DNA of 64,000 nucleotides from positions 329,745 to 393,744 of the forward strand of contig NZ_MUGS01000002.1 in NCBI RefSeq assembly GCF_002222055.1, in the 5' to 3' direction. Position numbers and translations under genes: made by a program. The notes below the pieces were generated by a model. The model searched no databases, was not told the DNA's origin, and saw nothing but the letters and a program-made list of their open reading frames with translations. This stretch comes from Flavobacterium araucananum. GTDB lineage: Bacteria; Bacteroidota; Bacteroidia; Flavobacteriales; Flavobacteriaceae. Of the stretch, positions 26,987 to 36,533 are shown piece after piece. Each line of letters starts with the position of its first letter. Position 1 is the stretch's first letter.

Positions 26987-27044
26987 TGTAATTTTTTTTA
27001 GTTGTTTTTAGTTTTTAGGTTGCAAAAATAAGAATTAATTAGCA

Positions 27045-29618
27045 TTAGAAAGGATAATTTATTCCAAAATTTAAAACCGAGTGCCCAAAATTGTATTCTT
27101 TGAACCAACGATCTCCCTTGTCATGTGCTGGATTATAGGTCTTAAAGCCTAAATCTAATCGAATAACAAAAAAGCTTAAATCGTAACGTAAACCGAATCC
27201 TGATCCTAAAGCAATTTCAGCTAAATCGTTTAAGTTATTAAATCTTGCCTTTTCATCAGTAACATTATCGAGCACATTCCAGATATTTCCGGCATCTGCA
27301 AAGATAGCTCCTTTGACATCACCAAAGATTTTAAATCGAAATTCGGCACTCATTGCAATCTTCATGTTTGCCTCATTAAAATCGTTTGCCGCATTTGTGC
27401 TTCCCGGACCTAAAGCATAAGGTTGCCATGCGCGATTGTCGTTAGAACCTCCCGCATAATAACTTCGTGAAAACGGAATATAATCTGAATTCCCAAACGG
27501 AACTGCTATACCAAAAAAGCTTCTTACTGCCAATACTTTTTCTTTTCCAAAATCCCAGTGTTTGATATAATCAAATTCGGTTTTTATATATTCAGAATAT
27601 TCTAAGTTGAAGATCTCATAATTCCCGTTTGCGTTCTCAGGCAGCTTTGCGATATTTGAAAAAGCGGTTAATAAAGTACCCGCAGATTCTATTTTTGTTT
27701 TAAATTGATAAAAAGTATTATCGGCAAGATCTTTTTTAGTGGTTTTGGTAAAAGTATAACTCGTTGCCAGGATAAAATCATTTTCAGTCAAACGAACTCT
27801 TCTTTCTTCAATACTTTGTACATTTTTATAGTCCGCATCTGTAGAAACTAAATCTGTTTGTCCTTTTAATACATCGTTCGTAAAGCCGGTCGTTCCTTTG
27901 GGTATAGTTAGGTTTTTTTCAATTTGTTCCGCTGGAGTTTCTCCCCAGTTGACAAGAGTAGTATTGTGGACCTTTCCTATATTATTTAACTGATTGTAAG
28001 AAGAGGTATAGACCTTAAAATAATTATCCGGATTTAAGTTTCGCACAAATTGTGCATTAAGCAGGTCTAGTTTTGCGGTATTACCACGCTTAGGAGACCA
28101 GGTGTAAGCAATTCCTCCGGTAAAATTTTCTTTATCCAAACCAATATTTGTTTGCTTAGAGAAACCTCCTGAAACACTTGTAGAAGGAATCATCCTTTTT
28201 GGGATAATTTTTTCAGTACCAAAAGGCAATAAGATCCTTGGAAAATTTAATTTCAAATCGACACCATATTCAGATACGTTAAAGAAATTATTATTAGGAT
28301 TCGCCATATCTTTAGACGAACCAAGATTTAAACGGGTAGAAATTTCAAGAGTTTCGGCTCTGTTGAATACATTTCGGATCGTTTCAGAAATACTTGCTCC
28401 AATACCAAAATCCTGAATATTAGAATGTGTTACGTCAAAAGTGGCACCAAAACTATATTTTTTTCGGGGTGTTAAATAAACATTCGCAATTAGCGATTGT
28501 GCTGTTGAGTCGCGCTTGTCGACTTCGTATTGAATCGAAGGATAATTAAAAATTTTAAGATTGTTTAAATACCTTGATGAAAGCGTTGTTCTGGTGTCAG
28601 AAAAAGTGCTTCCCTTATTGATAAAGATCGCATCAGTAATAGCACGAGGCTTATATTTTAGCTTTTTATAACTGTATAAGTTAAAGTTGTTATAAGTAGT
28701 ACTATCAGCAATTTTTGTTTTAGCATTTGCAGGCGAATAATCCGTGTAAATATTAACATCACTAATTTTGTACAACTTAAAAGGTTCTGTTCTGCTTGAA
28801 TCTCTTTCCTGAATATTGTTATTGTTGACAATAAGCGTTACATCGGCTTTGTTCTTTTTACCAATTGTGTCAATATCAAAAGTAACATAAGTAGGTTGGA
28901 AAAAATAAGCACCGTGATTTCTGAAATAAGTAGTCAGACGGTTTTTTTCTTCTTCAAAATCAGCCGTTTTATATTGTTTGCCTGATTTTAAAAACGAAGG
29001 TTCATTGTTATTCTTATATAATGAATCCAAAGCCGGAGTCATGATATTAGTTTTAATAGAATCCAGCGTATAGGCTGGGCCGGTAGTAATTATGTAATTT
29101 ATTTTAGCTTTTTTTCTGGCAACACTATCAATGCTGTAATCTGTAGCAACATTAAAATAACCACTGTTAAAATAATAAAATTTTAAACGTAGTAGCGATT
29201 TTTTTGTTTTTGCGGTATCGATAACAACAGGTGGTTCTCCCGTATTTTTAAGGAAGTCATTAAGGCCCTTGTTCAAAAAAGATTGTCCAAGGCGATCAAC
29301 TTGTTTGGCTGATAATAGCTTAGATTGACGCTCATATAAACCAGGGTGTTTTTTAAATTTTGCCTGATAAGTAGAATCCGGATTTAAGTTGGCTAGATTG
29401 TATAAGTTTAGGCGTAAACGGTATCCTAACAAAGTACCATTTGGTTTTTGATACATTTGGTTTGAGGCAATTTCATCATTGGTTGCCTTGCCGTTTACAA
29501 GAATCGTATTTTTTACAAGAAGGTTTTTTCCATCTGGAACTCTTTTTACAGCGTTACAACCGCAAATAAATATTGCTATTAGAATAAATGCTGTTATTTT
29601 TGTGGAATTCTTTTTCAA
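27045..29618 (-). CDS. tamL: Outer-membrane translocation/assembly lipoprotein TamL (BamA/TamA superfamily)
   Basis: 857 residues. A lipoprotein signal (IAIFICGC, acylated C21) is followed by POTRA-like repeats (to about residue 370) and a 16-strand Omp85 barrel ending in the aromatic motif FGHSVLNFGINYPF. Segments such as YYAGGSNDNRAWQPYALGPGS (about 698-718) are hallmarks of Omp85 loop 6 with the conserved RxxG region. TamL is the Bacteroidetes lipoprotein form of TamA and is thought to work with an inner-membrane TamB. No tamB is seen in this window. The gene diverges from the methyltransferase at 29656 by only 37 bases, so they share a promoter region. Confidence 0.9.
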   Translation of the reverse strand: MKKNSTKITAFILIAIFICGCNAVKRVPDGKNLLVKNTILVNGKATNDEIASNQMYQKPNGTLLGYRLRLNLYNLANLNPDSTYQAKFKKHPGLYERQSKLLSAKQVDRLGQSFLNKGLNDFLKNTGEPPVVIDTAKTKKSLLRLKFYYFNSGYFNVATDYSIDSVARKKAKINYIITTGPAYTLDSIKTNIMTPALDSLYKNNNEPSFLKSGKQYKTADFEEEKNRLTTYFRNHGAYFFQPTYVTFDIDTIGKKNKADVTLIVNNNNIQERDSSRTEPFKLYKISDVNIYTDYSPANAKTKIADSTTYNNFNLYSYKKLKYKPRAITDAIFINKGSTFSDTRTTLSSRYLNNLKIFNYPSIQYEVDKRDSTAQSLIANVYLTPRKKYSFGATFDVTHSNIQDFGIGASISETIRNVFNRAETLEISTRLNLGSSKDMANPNNNFFNVSEYGVDLKLNFPRILLPFGTEKIIPKRMIPSTSVSGGFSKQTNIGLDKENFTGGIAYTWSPKRGNTAKLDLLNAQFVRNLNPDNYFKVYTSSYNQLNNIGKVHNTTLVNWGETPAEQIEKNLTIPKGTTGFTNDVLKGQTDLVSTDADYKNVQSIEERRVRLTENDFILATSYTFTKTTKKDLADNTFYQFKTKIESAGTLLTAFSNIAKLPENANGNYEIFNLEYSEYIKTEFDYIKHWDFGKEKVLAVRSFFGIAVPFGNSDYIPFSRSYYAGGSNDNRAWQPYALGPGSTNAANDFNEANMKIAMSAEFRFKIFGDVKGAIFADAGNIWNVLDNVTDEKARFNNLNDLAEIALGSGFGLRYDLSFFVIRLDLGFKTYNPAHDKGDRWFKEYNFGHSVLNFGINYPF

Positions 29619-29655
29619 GTGTTCTTAAATATTTAATTCAAAAGTACATTATTTT

Positions 29656-30384
29656 ATGGTTAGTAAAAACCAAATAAAACTTATCTCAAGTTTACATCAA
29701 AAAAAGCAACGTTTTGCTAATCAATTATTTTTTGCCGAAGGAGTAAAAGTAATTCAAGAATTGTTGTTATCCAATTTTGAATTAGAGCATTTGTATACGA
29801 CTCTAAATGATTTTGAAGAAGTTCAATCTTCCAAACGTACTCTTATTTATGAGCAGGAACTTAAAAAAATTAGTGCGTTATCAACTCCAAATACATGTTT
29901 TGCGGTTTTTAAAATCCCATCCGAAAATAAAATAATCAACTCAGGTTTGATTTTAGCTTTGGATGATATTCGTGATCCCGGAAATTTAGGAACGATTTTG
30001 CGTTTATGTGACTGGTTTGGTATCAAACAAATTATTTGCTCTAAAGAAACCGTCGATATTTATAATCCAAAAGTAGTTCAGGCAACAATGGGATCTATTG
30101 CAAGAGTAAATGTGAATTACGTTGATTTAAAAATGTTTATTGCAGAAACAAATCTTCCTGTTTTTGGGACTTTTATGGATGGCGAGAACATTTATCAATC
30201 AAATTTACCTCAAAGCGGAATCATTATTATGGGTAATGAAGCCAATGGTATTTCAGCAGAGATTGAAAAAATGGTAACAAGCCGCCTCACAATTCCCAGA
30301 TTTGGAGAACTACAAAAAACAGAAAGTTTAAACGTAGCTACCGCAACAGCAATCATTCTTAGTGAATTTAAACGAAATAGTTAG
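29656..30384 (+). CDS. TrmH/SpoU-family RNA 2'-O-methyltransferase
   Basis: 242 residues. An N-terminal substrate-binding domain of the L30e-like type (residues 1-95; FAEGVKVIQELL) precedes the SpoU catalytic knot. Motifs are DIRDPGNLGTILRLCDWFG (motif 1), GIIIMGNEANGIS (motif 2) and SLNVATATAIILSEF (motif 3). It methylates a ribose in rRNA or tRNA using SAM; the exact target cannot be read from sequence. It is divergently placed from tamL, a frequent Bacteroidetes neighbour pair. Confidence 0.93.
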   Translation: MVSKNQIKLISSLHQKKQRFANQLFFAEGVKVIQELLLSNFELEHLYTTLNDFEEVQSSKRTLIYEQELKKISALSTPNTCFAVFKIPSENKIINSGLILALDDIRDPGNLGTILRLCDWFGIKQIICSKETVDIYNPKVVQATMGSIARVNVNYVDLKMFIAETNLPVFGTFMDGENIYQSNLPQSGIIIMGNEANGISAEIEKMVTSRLTIPRFGELQKTESLNVATATAIILSEFKRNS

Positions 30385-30393
30385 GATTTTGTT

Positions 30394-31104
30394 TTAATGA
30401 AAAGTAAAATTAATTAAAATCGCTCTTGATTTCATAGAATCAATATTGTCTGTCCATGGGCTAGGTCCTTTTGAAGCATTGTCACGAATTAACTCATCAG
30501 TAATGCCAAACATTCCTCTGATAGAAGGAGAAAAAATGAAGTATTCAGAGAAAATATCAATCCCAAATCCTAGCTCATAAGCCGCTGTCCAGGGTTTTAC
30601 CCTGAATTTGCCTTCAAAGTTATCGTCTTTAGATTTAGAATTACTGGATAAATTCAAAGTAGTAGACATTCCGCCTACTAAATAAGGGCGGATATTTCCG
30701 GTACGTAAAGAAGAGAATTTTAATAATAAAGGAAAGTGTATATAAGTACTGTTTACTTCTCTTAAAAAGTCTTTTTGCAAAGGCATATTCGAATAATAAA
30801 GATCGCGTTTCGAGTAATATAAACCTGGTTCGAAACGTAAATTAATATATTCCTGTAGTCTTAAATCTGCAACAACACCCACATTAAAACCTGTAGTTTT
30901 TTTAACCTGAATGTCAGGTCCGGGATTTTTGTAGTCAAATTTAAAATCAAAACTATTAAATCCAAGATAATATCCAAAATACAGACGCTGTTTTTGCCAG
31001 TTTTCAAGATTTATAATAGGATCTTTGCTAAACATGCTTTTAGCAAATTGCGAATATCCGTTTGTCGTTAAGACTAATAAAAGTAAGACTACAATTTTTT
31101 TCAT
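30394..31104 (-). CDS. porT: PorT-family outer-membrane beta-barrel protein
   Basis: The start is set at 31102-31104 (MKKIVVLLLLVLTTNGYSQ), a clear signal peptide, giving 236 residues; an ATG 39 bases earlier adds an implausible 13-residue extension inside ubiE. The body is an eight-stranded barrel-like sequence with the family segments QRLYFGYYLGFNSFDF, RFEPGLYYSKRDLYY and YLVGGMSTTLNL. PorT is a component of the type IX secretion and gliding system. It follows ubiE/menG with a one-base gap, a conserved Flavobacterium order. Confidence 0.92.
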   Translation of the reverse strand: MKKIVVLLLLVLTTNGYSQFAKSMFSKDPIINLENWQKQRLYFGYYLGFNSFDFKFDYKNPGPDIQVKKTTGFNVGVVADLRLQEYINLRFEPGLYYSKRDLYYSNMPLQKDFLREVNSTYIHFPLLLKFSSLRTGNIRPYLVGGMSTTLNLSSNSKSKDDNFEGKFRVKPWTAAYELGFGIDIFSEYFIFSPSIRGMFGITDELIRDNASKGPSPWTDNIDSMKSRAILINFTFH

Positions 31105-31105
31105 A

Positions 31106-31837
31106 CTATTTTTTAGATGCAGAATAAATGGTTGCAACACCAAAAGTTTGAGGCATGGCTACAACATCTATAAACCCAATTTTTCTTAAAATATTGTTCA
31201 GAGCTTCTCCATAAGGAAAAACAGCAGCAGATTCAGATAAATAACCGTAAGCAGAATTGTCTTTAGAAAACAATTTTCCGATGATTGGAAGTATGTTTTT
31301 ACTATAAAATTTATAACCCTGTTTATAAGGTGTTTTATCAGGAACCGAAGTTTCAAGAATTACAAATACACCGTTTGGTTTTAAAACTCTTAAAATTTCG
31401 GCAAAGCCTTTTTCCAGATTTTCAAAATTTCTAACGCCAAAGCCTACTGTTATAGCATCGAAATAATTGTCTTCGAAAGGTATTTTTTCAGAATCTCCTA
31501 AGACTAAATCAATAACATGAGATAGTTTTTTTTCGTCAATTTTCTTTTTTCCAACTTCAAGCATTCCGGCAGAAATATCCAGACCAATTATTTTTTCGGC
31601 ATTCGTTTGTGTCATCAGGATGGCTAAGTCGCCAGTTCCTGTTGCGATATCAAGAATAATTTTTGGTTTTTTATCCGAAACTATTTTTAATACTTTTTTT
31701 CGCCATTTAATGTCAATACCAAATGAAATTACACGATTTAAATTGTCGTAGTTTCCAGAGATGTTATCAAACATTTGGGCAACTTGCTCTTTTTTACCTA
31801 AAGAAGAGTCTTTATATGGGGTTATTTTTTCAGACAT
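31106..31837 (-). CDS. ubiE: Demethylmenaquinone methyltransferase (UbiE/MenG)
   Basis: 243-residue SAM-dependent methyltransferase making menaquinone, the respiratory quinone of this group. UbiE signatures are [35 protein letters not shown] (SAM motif I) and [13 protein letters not shown], followed by [13 protein letters not shown]. Conserved tail [20 protein letters not shown]. The gene is immediately followed by porT and probably drives it from one promoter. The demethylmenaquinone substrate is inferred because Flavobacteria lack ubiquinone. Confidence 0.95.
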   Translation of the reverse strand: MSEKITPYKDSSLGKKEQVAQMFDNISGNYDNLNRVISFGIDIKWRKKVLKIVSDKKPKIILDIATGTGDLAILMTQTNAEKIIGLDISAGMLEVGKKKIDEKKLSHVIDLVLGDSEKIPFEDNYFDAITVGFGVRNFENLEKGFAEILRVLKPNGVFVILETSVPDKTPYKQGYKFYSKNILPIIGKLFSKDNSAYGYLSESAAVFPYGEALNNILRKIGFIDVVAMPQTFGVATIYSASKK

Positions 31838-32083
31838 TTTTTTTATTTACGCAAATATAATACAATCTGACTTAACTGTAATTGAGTTTTTTAATTTGTA
31901 AATAATGTTTTGTGTGAAAGCTTCTATTTTCTGACAGCTATTTTATTGAGGTCTATCCCTGAAATCCGGTATCTAAAAAATATCCCCAGAAGTGGGTATT
32001 GTGGAGTGCGCATATTATGACCAACTTTGCTGAAGTTAAAAGATAAAATTTTAATGATTGATAGAATATAAAGACTCAATCAA
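31838..32083. other. Gene-free stretch with a palindrome-like site and promoter-like box
   Basis: This is the first half of a 589-base gap. TATCCCC (31981-31987) and TGGGTATT (31993-32000) form an imperfect inverted repeat around AGAA, and AACTTTGC follows about 30 bases on, resembling a Bacteroidetes -7 box with weak match. It lies just before the short frame at 32084. No RNA gene is visible. Confidence 0.35.
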
Positions 32084-32323
32084 ATGAAGACTTTTTTTGC
32101 ACTGGTAATTTCATTTGTTCTTGTAAGTAGTTTTGAAAGTATTGTTCTTGGGGCCAATACTCTTTTTTAAAGTGCGAAATACGTTCTTAGGATTAAATTT
32201 GTTTTTGGAAATTTTAATTTTCTTGCCTTTAATATCTTAGTGGTATTTGTTATTAAAGGCTCTTTTGAGATTCGGTCTCAATTAACATTAAATGTTATTC
32301 AGTTATTTCAAATGTTGTCATGA
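32084..32323 (+). pseudogene. Possible remnant of a secreted-protein gene
   Basis: The ATG at 32084 opens a signal-peptide-like sequence (MKTFFALVISFVLVSSF) that stops at TAA 32168-32170 after 28 residues. The same frame then stays open for another 50 codons to TGA at 32321-32323, reading LRIKFVFGNFNFLAFNILVV and onward. This pattern fits a decayed gene with a premature stop, but the continuing frame is not a family I recognise, and a genuine 28-residue peptide is an alternative. A terminator for folA follows. Confidence 0.3.
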
Positions 32324-32387
32324 CATTTGAGTTTTTTTACCAAAGCTATTGCTCGAATGAGTCAGATCTAAAAAAATCAATCGTTTT

Positions 32388-32418
32388 AAAAAACATCCTT
32401 CACAAGAGGATGTTTTTT
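32388..32418 (-). terminator. Terminator downstream of folA
   Basis: AAACATCCT (32391-32399) pairs with AGGATGTTT (32407-32415); flanking A and T runs allow use from either side. It lies 10 bases past the folA stop. Confidence 0.75.
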
Positions 32419-32426
32419 TTTATCTT

Positions 32427-32909
32427 TTATTTTCGAATGTAGGTTTCGTAAGTATAATCGTAAAGATGTTTTTCGTCTTTAAAATTTTCTTCAGATTCTA
32501 CAAGTTGCCAATCACTTTTGTTAATTACAGGAAAAAAAGCATCTGCTTCAAAAGTATGGTGAACTTTGGTTATTTCTATAATATCTGTAAAAGGTAAGCC
32601 CAGATTGTAAATTTCGCCACCGCCAATAATATACGAATCTTCATTTTCAGGACATGCTGCAATTGCTTTTTCGATACTGTCGACTACAATACAGCCTTCC
32701 GGATTATAATCTTTTTGACGTGTTATTACAACGTGAACCCTGTTAGGAAGTGGTTTTGGAAAACTTTCAAACGTTTTTCTTCCCATAATAATGTGATGAC
32801 TTGTAGTAAGCGATTTAAACCTTTTAAAATCATTGGGTAAATGCCAAACTAATTCATTATCCTTCCCGAGCGCATTATTTTCGGCAACAGCCGCTATCAT
32901 TATAATCAT
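32427..32909 (-). CDS. folA: Dihydrofolate reductase
   Basis: 160 residues. It regenerates tetrahydrofolate with NADPH. Motifs are IAAVAENNALGKDNELVWHLPNDFKRFK, with the substrate Asp in PNDF, IIMGRKTFESF (cofactor loop) and YIIGGGEIYN (Gly-rich NADPH site). MIIM at the start could alternatively be MIAAVAE three codons later. thyA, which oxidises tetrahydrofolate in dTMP synthesis, is close by (33839) on the same strand, separated by a CBM48 gene and the 2TM gene. The 2TM gene is 12 bases upstream. Confidence 0.95.
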   Translation of the reverse strand: MIIMIAAVAENNALGKDNELVWHLPNDFKRFKSLTTSHHIIMGRKTFESFPKPLPNRVHVVITRQKDYNPEGCIVVDSIEKAIAACPENEDSYIIGGGEIYNLGLPFTDIIEITKVHHTFEADAFFPVINKSDWQLVESEENFKDEKHLYDYTYETYIRK

Positions 32910-32921
32910 GGTATTCTAAAA

Positions 32922-33266
32922 CTAAATTTTATTTTCGGTATCCTCATTTATTCTGGACTCTAATTGACTAATTCTTTTTTGTTGCAAAGCAACAAGTCTG
33001 TCAATTTGTTCTCTTTCCCATTTTTTATTCATGAATCTATCCGTGATATACACCTTTATAAAGTGCAGGATAAAGATAAAGAACCATATCGTGATTGCCC
33101 AAATACACCAGTTTTGATCTGTATTAGCGCCAAAACCGAAAAAACGATTAGCAATAAATAAAAATAAACTTCCTAATAGAAAAAGTACAAAATGAAAATA
33201 TAGTATCTTTTTTTCTCTAAGTCTTCTTCGGGCGTATTCGTATTGTTCGTGCACTTCTTTTTCCAT
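32922..33266 (-). CDS. 2TM domain protein
   Basis: 114 residues with two membrane helices (about 23-41 and 54-72) between a charged N terminus with ARRRLREKKILYFH and a C-terminal coiled coil (about 85-110). This matches the Bacteroidetes 2TM domain, sometimes fused to LytTR or kinase domains but also found alone. Function unknown. It ends 12 bases before folA on the same strand, so they are likely one transcript. Confidence 0.88.
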   Translation of the reverse strand: MEKEVHEQYEYARRRLREKKILYFHFVLFLLGSLFLFIANRFFGFGANTDQNWCIWAITIWFFIFILHFIKVYITDRFMNKKWEREQIDRLVALQQKRISQLESRINEDTENKI

Positions 33267-33503
33267 AAGATATAAATGAGGTCATAAAGTTAAAATTTAT
33301 TTTGTAATCACCCTATTTAGATTGTAGAATATTTCTCCTACAATACACCGATAGTTTGAAATCCAAAATTTTAAGCGGATTTAATTATTGATATAATTAA
33401 AAAGATATTCGGTTTATGATATTATCATAAATCGGTTGTGAAGGTATCGAAAGTTTATGTGAATTTGTGTAATTTAGTGTATGAATCTAAAAACTAAATA
33501 GTT

Positions 33504-33800
33504 ATGTCTTTAAAGAAACAATTTATTAAAACAAAACCGGTCGTTAAGGTTACTTTTTCTATAGATGCTAAAGAAGCAAGTTCTGCAGCAGTTGTAGGCG
33601 ATTTTAACAACTGGAATATTGAAGAAGGAACCTTGAGTAAGTTAAAGAATGGCACTTTTAAAGCTACTTATGACTTAGTTAAAGATGCAATTTATGAGTT
33701 TAAATACGTAATTGACGGAAGTTATGTCAACGATCCTGAGGCGGATTCGTATAAATGGAATGATTTTGCAGGAAGCGAAAATAGTGTTTTAGTCGTATAA
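33504..33800 (+). CDS. Small CBM48/isoamylase N-terminal-like protein
   Basis: A 98-residue single early-set (glycogen-binding, AMPK-beta-like) domain. Family signatures: VVGDFNNWNIEEGTLSKLKNG and the glycan-binding YEFKYVIDGSYVNDPEAD, followed by a short C terminus. There is no catalytic domain attached, so it may bind alpha-glucans or serve as a regulatory subunit. It is a plus-strand single gene facing thyA across a bidirectional terminator. Confidence 0.9.
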   Translation: MSLKKQFIKTKPVVKVTFSIDAKEASSAAVVGDFNNWNIEEGTLSKLKNGTFKATYDLVKDAIYEFKYVIDGSYVNDPEADSYKWNDFAGSENSVLVV

Positions 33801-33801
33801 A

Positions 33802-33832
33802 AAAATCCGCTTAAATTTTAAGCGGATTTTTT
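33802..33832. terminator. Bidirectional terminator between the CBM48 gene and thyA
   Basis: CCGCTTAA (33807-33814) pairs with TTAAGCGG (33818-33825), with A/T runs on both sides. It lies between two convergent genes. Confidence 0.8.
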
Positions 33833-33838
33833 TATACC

Positions 33839-34690
33839 TTATACTGCAACACTTCCTTTTATGCCGGCATGTGGTTCGTAATCTAAAAGAGTAAAATCAT
33901 TATAGTCAAAATCAAAAATGTTTTTAATCTCAGGATTTAAAATCATTTTTGGTAATGGTTTAGGTTCACGGGTCAATTGCAATTCCAACTGCTCAAAATG
34001 ATTGTTATAAATGTGCGCATCTCCAAAAGTATGAATAAAATCACCATATTCTAAATCGCAAACCTGAGCAATCATCATGGTCAATAATGCATAAGATGCA
34101 ATATTAAAGGGAACTCCTAAAAAAATATCAGCACTTCGCTGGTACAATTGACAGGATAATTTTCCTTTAGTTTCTCCTTTTTCAGCATCAGGACTAGTTA
34201 CGTAAAACTGAAAAAAAGCATGACAAGGAGGTAAAGCTGCTTTGTTATTGGCTACATTCTCTTCAAATGATTTTTTAGTATCCGGCAAAACCGAAGGGTT
34301 CCAGGCAGAAACCAGCATTCTTCGACTGTTTGGGTTTGTTTTTAGCTCTGTAATCAATTCAGACATCTGATCGATTTCTTCGCTATTCCAATTACGCCAT
34401 TGATGTCCGTAAACAGGACCCAGATCGCCATTAGAATCTGCCCATGCATCCCAAATTTTTACCCCGTTTTCCTGAAGATATTTTATATTGGTATCTCCTT
34501 TTAAAAACCATAGTAATTCGTAAATTATAGATTTTAAGTGTAATTTTTTGGTTGTAACCATTGGGAAACCTTCACTTAAATCAAAACGCATTTGGTAACC
34601 AAAAACACTTTTAGTTCCCGTTCCTGTTCTATCGCCTTTTTGACAACCGTTTTCTAAAACATGTTGTACTAAATCTAAGTATTGTTTCAT
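33839..34690 (-). CDS. thyA: Thymidylate synthase
   Basis: 283 residues. Converts dUMP to dTMP with methylene-tetrahydrofolate. Motifs are [12 protein letters not shown] near the N terminus, the catalytic Cys in [12 protein letters not shown], the dUMP Arg pair in [12 protein letters not shown], and [22 protein letters not shown]. The length is slightly longer than E. coli ThyA (264). It pairs functionally with folA at 32427. Upstream lies a spacer with AACGATTAACC-type short repeats, then the nuclease gene. Confidence 0.97.
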   Translation of the reverse strand: MKQYLDLVQHVLENGCQKGDRTGTGTKSVFGYQMRFDLSEGFPMVTTKKLHLKSIIYELLWFLKGDTNIKYLQENGVKIWDAWADSNGDLGPVYGHQWRNWNSEEIDQMSELITELKTNPNSRRMLVSAWNPSVLPDTKKSFEENVANNKAALPPCHAFFQFYVTSPDAEKGETKGKLSCQLYQRSADIFLGVPFNIASYALLTMMIAQVCDLEYGDFIHTFGDAHIYNNHFEQLELQLTREPKPLPKMILNPEIKNIFDFDYNDFTLLDYEPHAGIKGSVAV

Positions 34691-34775
34691 TGTTTGTTTA
34701 TTTGTTTAATCGTGGACTTGTTTAACCGTTTGATCGATTTAACGAATAAGCGGTTTAACGATTAACCATTTTAAT

Positions 34776-35399
34776 CTATCTCTTTGAGATTTCGTCTCTG
34801 ATCTTAGCTGCTTTTTCATAATCTTCCTGAGAAACAGCCTGATCTAAAAGCTCATTTAGTTCTTGCAAACTATGTTTGGCATAAACATCACCGGATTGGT
34901 TGCTTTCTTCTTCCTGCCCAAAAGTTTCAGGGTTAGAAAGTACGTCATCAATTTCCTGAGAGCCCTGATCTGTTTCGGCGGTATTTGATTTTAAATAAAT
35001 TCCCGCTTTGTCTAAAATATTTTTATAAGTAAAAATAGGAGCATTAAAACGCAGCGCCAATGCAATTGCATCAGAAGTTCTGGCATCGATAATTTCTTCG
35101 ATTTTGTCTCTTTCGCAGATTAGACTTGAATAAAAAACACCGTCGACAAGTTTGTGAATGATAACTTGTTTTACAACAATGTCAAATCTTTCAGCGAAGT
35201 TTTTAAATAAATCGTGCGTTAATGGACGCGGAGGTTTTATTTCTTTTTCTAACGCAATAGCGATGGATTGGGCTTCAAAAGCGCCAATAACTATTGGTAA
35301 TTTTCGTTCGCCATCAACTTCATTCAAAATTAAGGCATAAGCGCCATTTTGAGTTTGACTGTATGAAATTCCTTTTATGGATAATTTTACTAGACTCAT
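34776..35399 (-). CDS. Bifunctional nuclease (DUF151) with C-terminal UVR motif
   Basis: 207 residues. The N-terminal DUF151 domain (about 1-135; LPIVIGAFEAQSIAIALEKE and DARTSDAIALALRFNAPIF) is a member of the BFN family, and a C-terminal UVR/UvrB-C-like motif occupies about 170-205 (LQELNELLDQAVSQEDYEKAAKIRDEISKR). The domain order is common in Bacteroidetes. BFN proteins were described as DNase/RNase; the bacterial substrate is not settled. It lies between etfA and thyA on the minus strand. Confidence 0.9.
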   Translation of the reverse strand: MSLVKLSIKGISYSQTQNGAYALILNEVDGERKLPIVIGAFEAQSIAIALEKEIKPPRPLTHDLFKNFAERFDIVVKQVIIHKLVDGVFYSSLICERDKIEEIIDARTSDAIALALRFNAPIFTYKNILDKAGIYLKSNTAETDQGSQEIDDVLSNPETFGQEEESNQSGDVYAKHSLQELNELLDQAVSQEDYEKAAKIRDEISKR

Positions 35400-35496
35400 A
35401 TATGTGGGTAAAAAAGGGCAATTATTGCCTCATTTTAATACTTTTTTTGATTGGAAAATAAAGGTGCAATTTTAATCAAAAAATATGGAACAAAAA

Positions 35497-35545
35497 AGCT
35501 ACCTAAAACAAAGATACGATTATCTTGTTTTTAGGTAGCTATATT
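35497..35545 (-). terminator. Strong terminator after etfA
   Basis: A 20-base arm AGCTACCTAAAACAAAGATA (35497-35516) nearly pairs with TATCTTGTTTTTAGGTAGCT (35521-35540), with a small bulge and a four-base loop. It follows the etfA stop by about 20 bases on the minus strand. Confidence 0.75.
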
Positions 35546-35564
35546 TTTATAGAGAATTTTTAAA

Positions 35565-36533
35565 TTAAGAATGTTGAGCTTTAAAAGCTTTCAGTTTCTC
35601 AATTAATTTAGGAACAATTTCAAAAGCATCTCCAACTACACCGTAGTCTGCTACTTTAAAGAAAGGAGCTTCAGGATCGTTATTAATCACTAATTTTACT
35701 TTTGAGGAGTTGATACCTGCAATATGCTGGATTGCGCCAGAAATTCCTATTGCAATATATAAATTTGTAGCAACCGGTTTACCTGTTTGTCCAACGTGCT
35801 CGCTGTGAGGTCTCCATCCTAAGTCAGAAACCGGTTTAGAGCATGCTGTTGCAGCGCCTAATACTGCGGCCAAATCTTCTACTAATCCCCAGTTTTCAGG
35901 ACCTTTAAGTCCGCGTCCGCCAGAAACAACAACATCAGCATCAGCAATAGAAACCTTTCCGCTTACTTTTTCTACAGATTCTACTTTTACTCCAAAATCA
36001 TTGTCTCCAATCGATGGGTTAAAATCTTCTGAAGTTGCAGCTCCTGCACTTTCAAAAATTCCGTAAGAGTTTTTTGCCAATCCAAGAACTTTTACATCTG
36101 TATTGATTTCTGTAATGTTGAACGCTTTGTTTGAGAACGCATTTCTTTTAACCTGAAAAGGAGAAGTGCTAATAGGTAATCCAACAACATTTGAAGCAAA
36201 ACCGGCATTCAAAGCTACTGCAACTAATGATGAAAGGTAAATACTATCTGTAGTCGAAGAAAGTAAAACTACTTTTGTTCCTTCTTTTTCGGCAGCTTGT
36301 TTGATAACATCAGCATAAGCTTTAGCAGTAAAACCTGCTAATTTATCGTTGGTTACTTTTAGTACTTTATCAACTCCGTATTTAGATAATTCGCTTACAT
36401 CGCCAATGTTTACGGTTAAAGCGGTTACGGTAGTTCCTAATGTTTCGGCTACTTTTTTAGCGTAAGAAGCTAATTCAAAAGCAACTTTTTTAAATTTTCC
36501 TTCTGCAGATTCTGCATATATTAATATTGACAT
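35565..36533 (-). CDS. etfA: Electron transfer flavoprotein subunit alpha
   Basis: FAD-carrying subunit, 322 residues with the start at 36531-36533 (MSILIYAESAEGKFKK). An upstream ATG adds 28 residues read from A/T-rich repeat DNA, and is rejected. FAD motifs are VVSGGRGLKGPENW, SDLGWRPHSEHVGQTGKPV and LYIAIGISGAIQHIAGI, with KLVINNDPEAPFFKVADYGVVGDAFEIVP at the end. ETF relays electrons from acyl-CoA dehydrogenases to ETF-quinone oxidoreductase. It is downstream of etfB. Confidence 0.96.
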   Translation of the reverse strand: MSILIYAESAEGKFKKVAFELASYAKKVAETLGTTVTALTVNIGDVSELSKYGVDKVLKVTNDKLAGFTAKAYADVIKQAAEKEGTKVVLLSSTTDSIYLSSLVAVALNAGFASNVVGLPISTSPFQVKRNAFSNKAFNITEINTDVKVLGLAKNSYGIFESAGAATSEDFNPSIGDNDFGVKVESVEKVSGKVSIADADVVVSGGRGLKGPENWGLVEDLAAVLGAATACSKPVSDLGWRPHSEHVGQTGKPVATNLYIAIGISGAIQHIAGINSSKVKLVINNDPEAPFFKVADYGVVGDAFEIVPKLIEKLKAFKAQHS

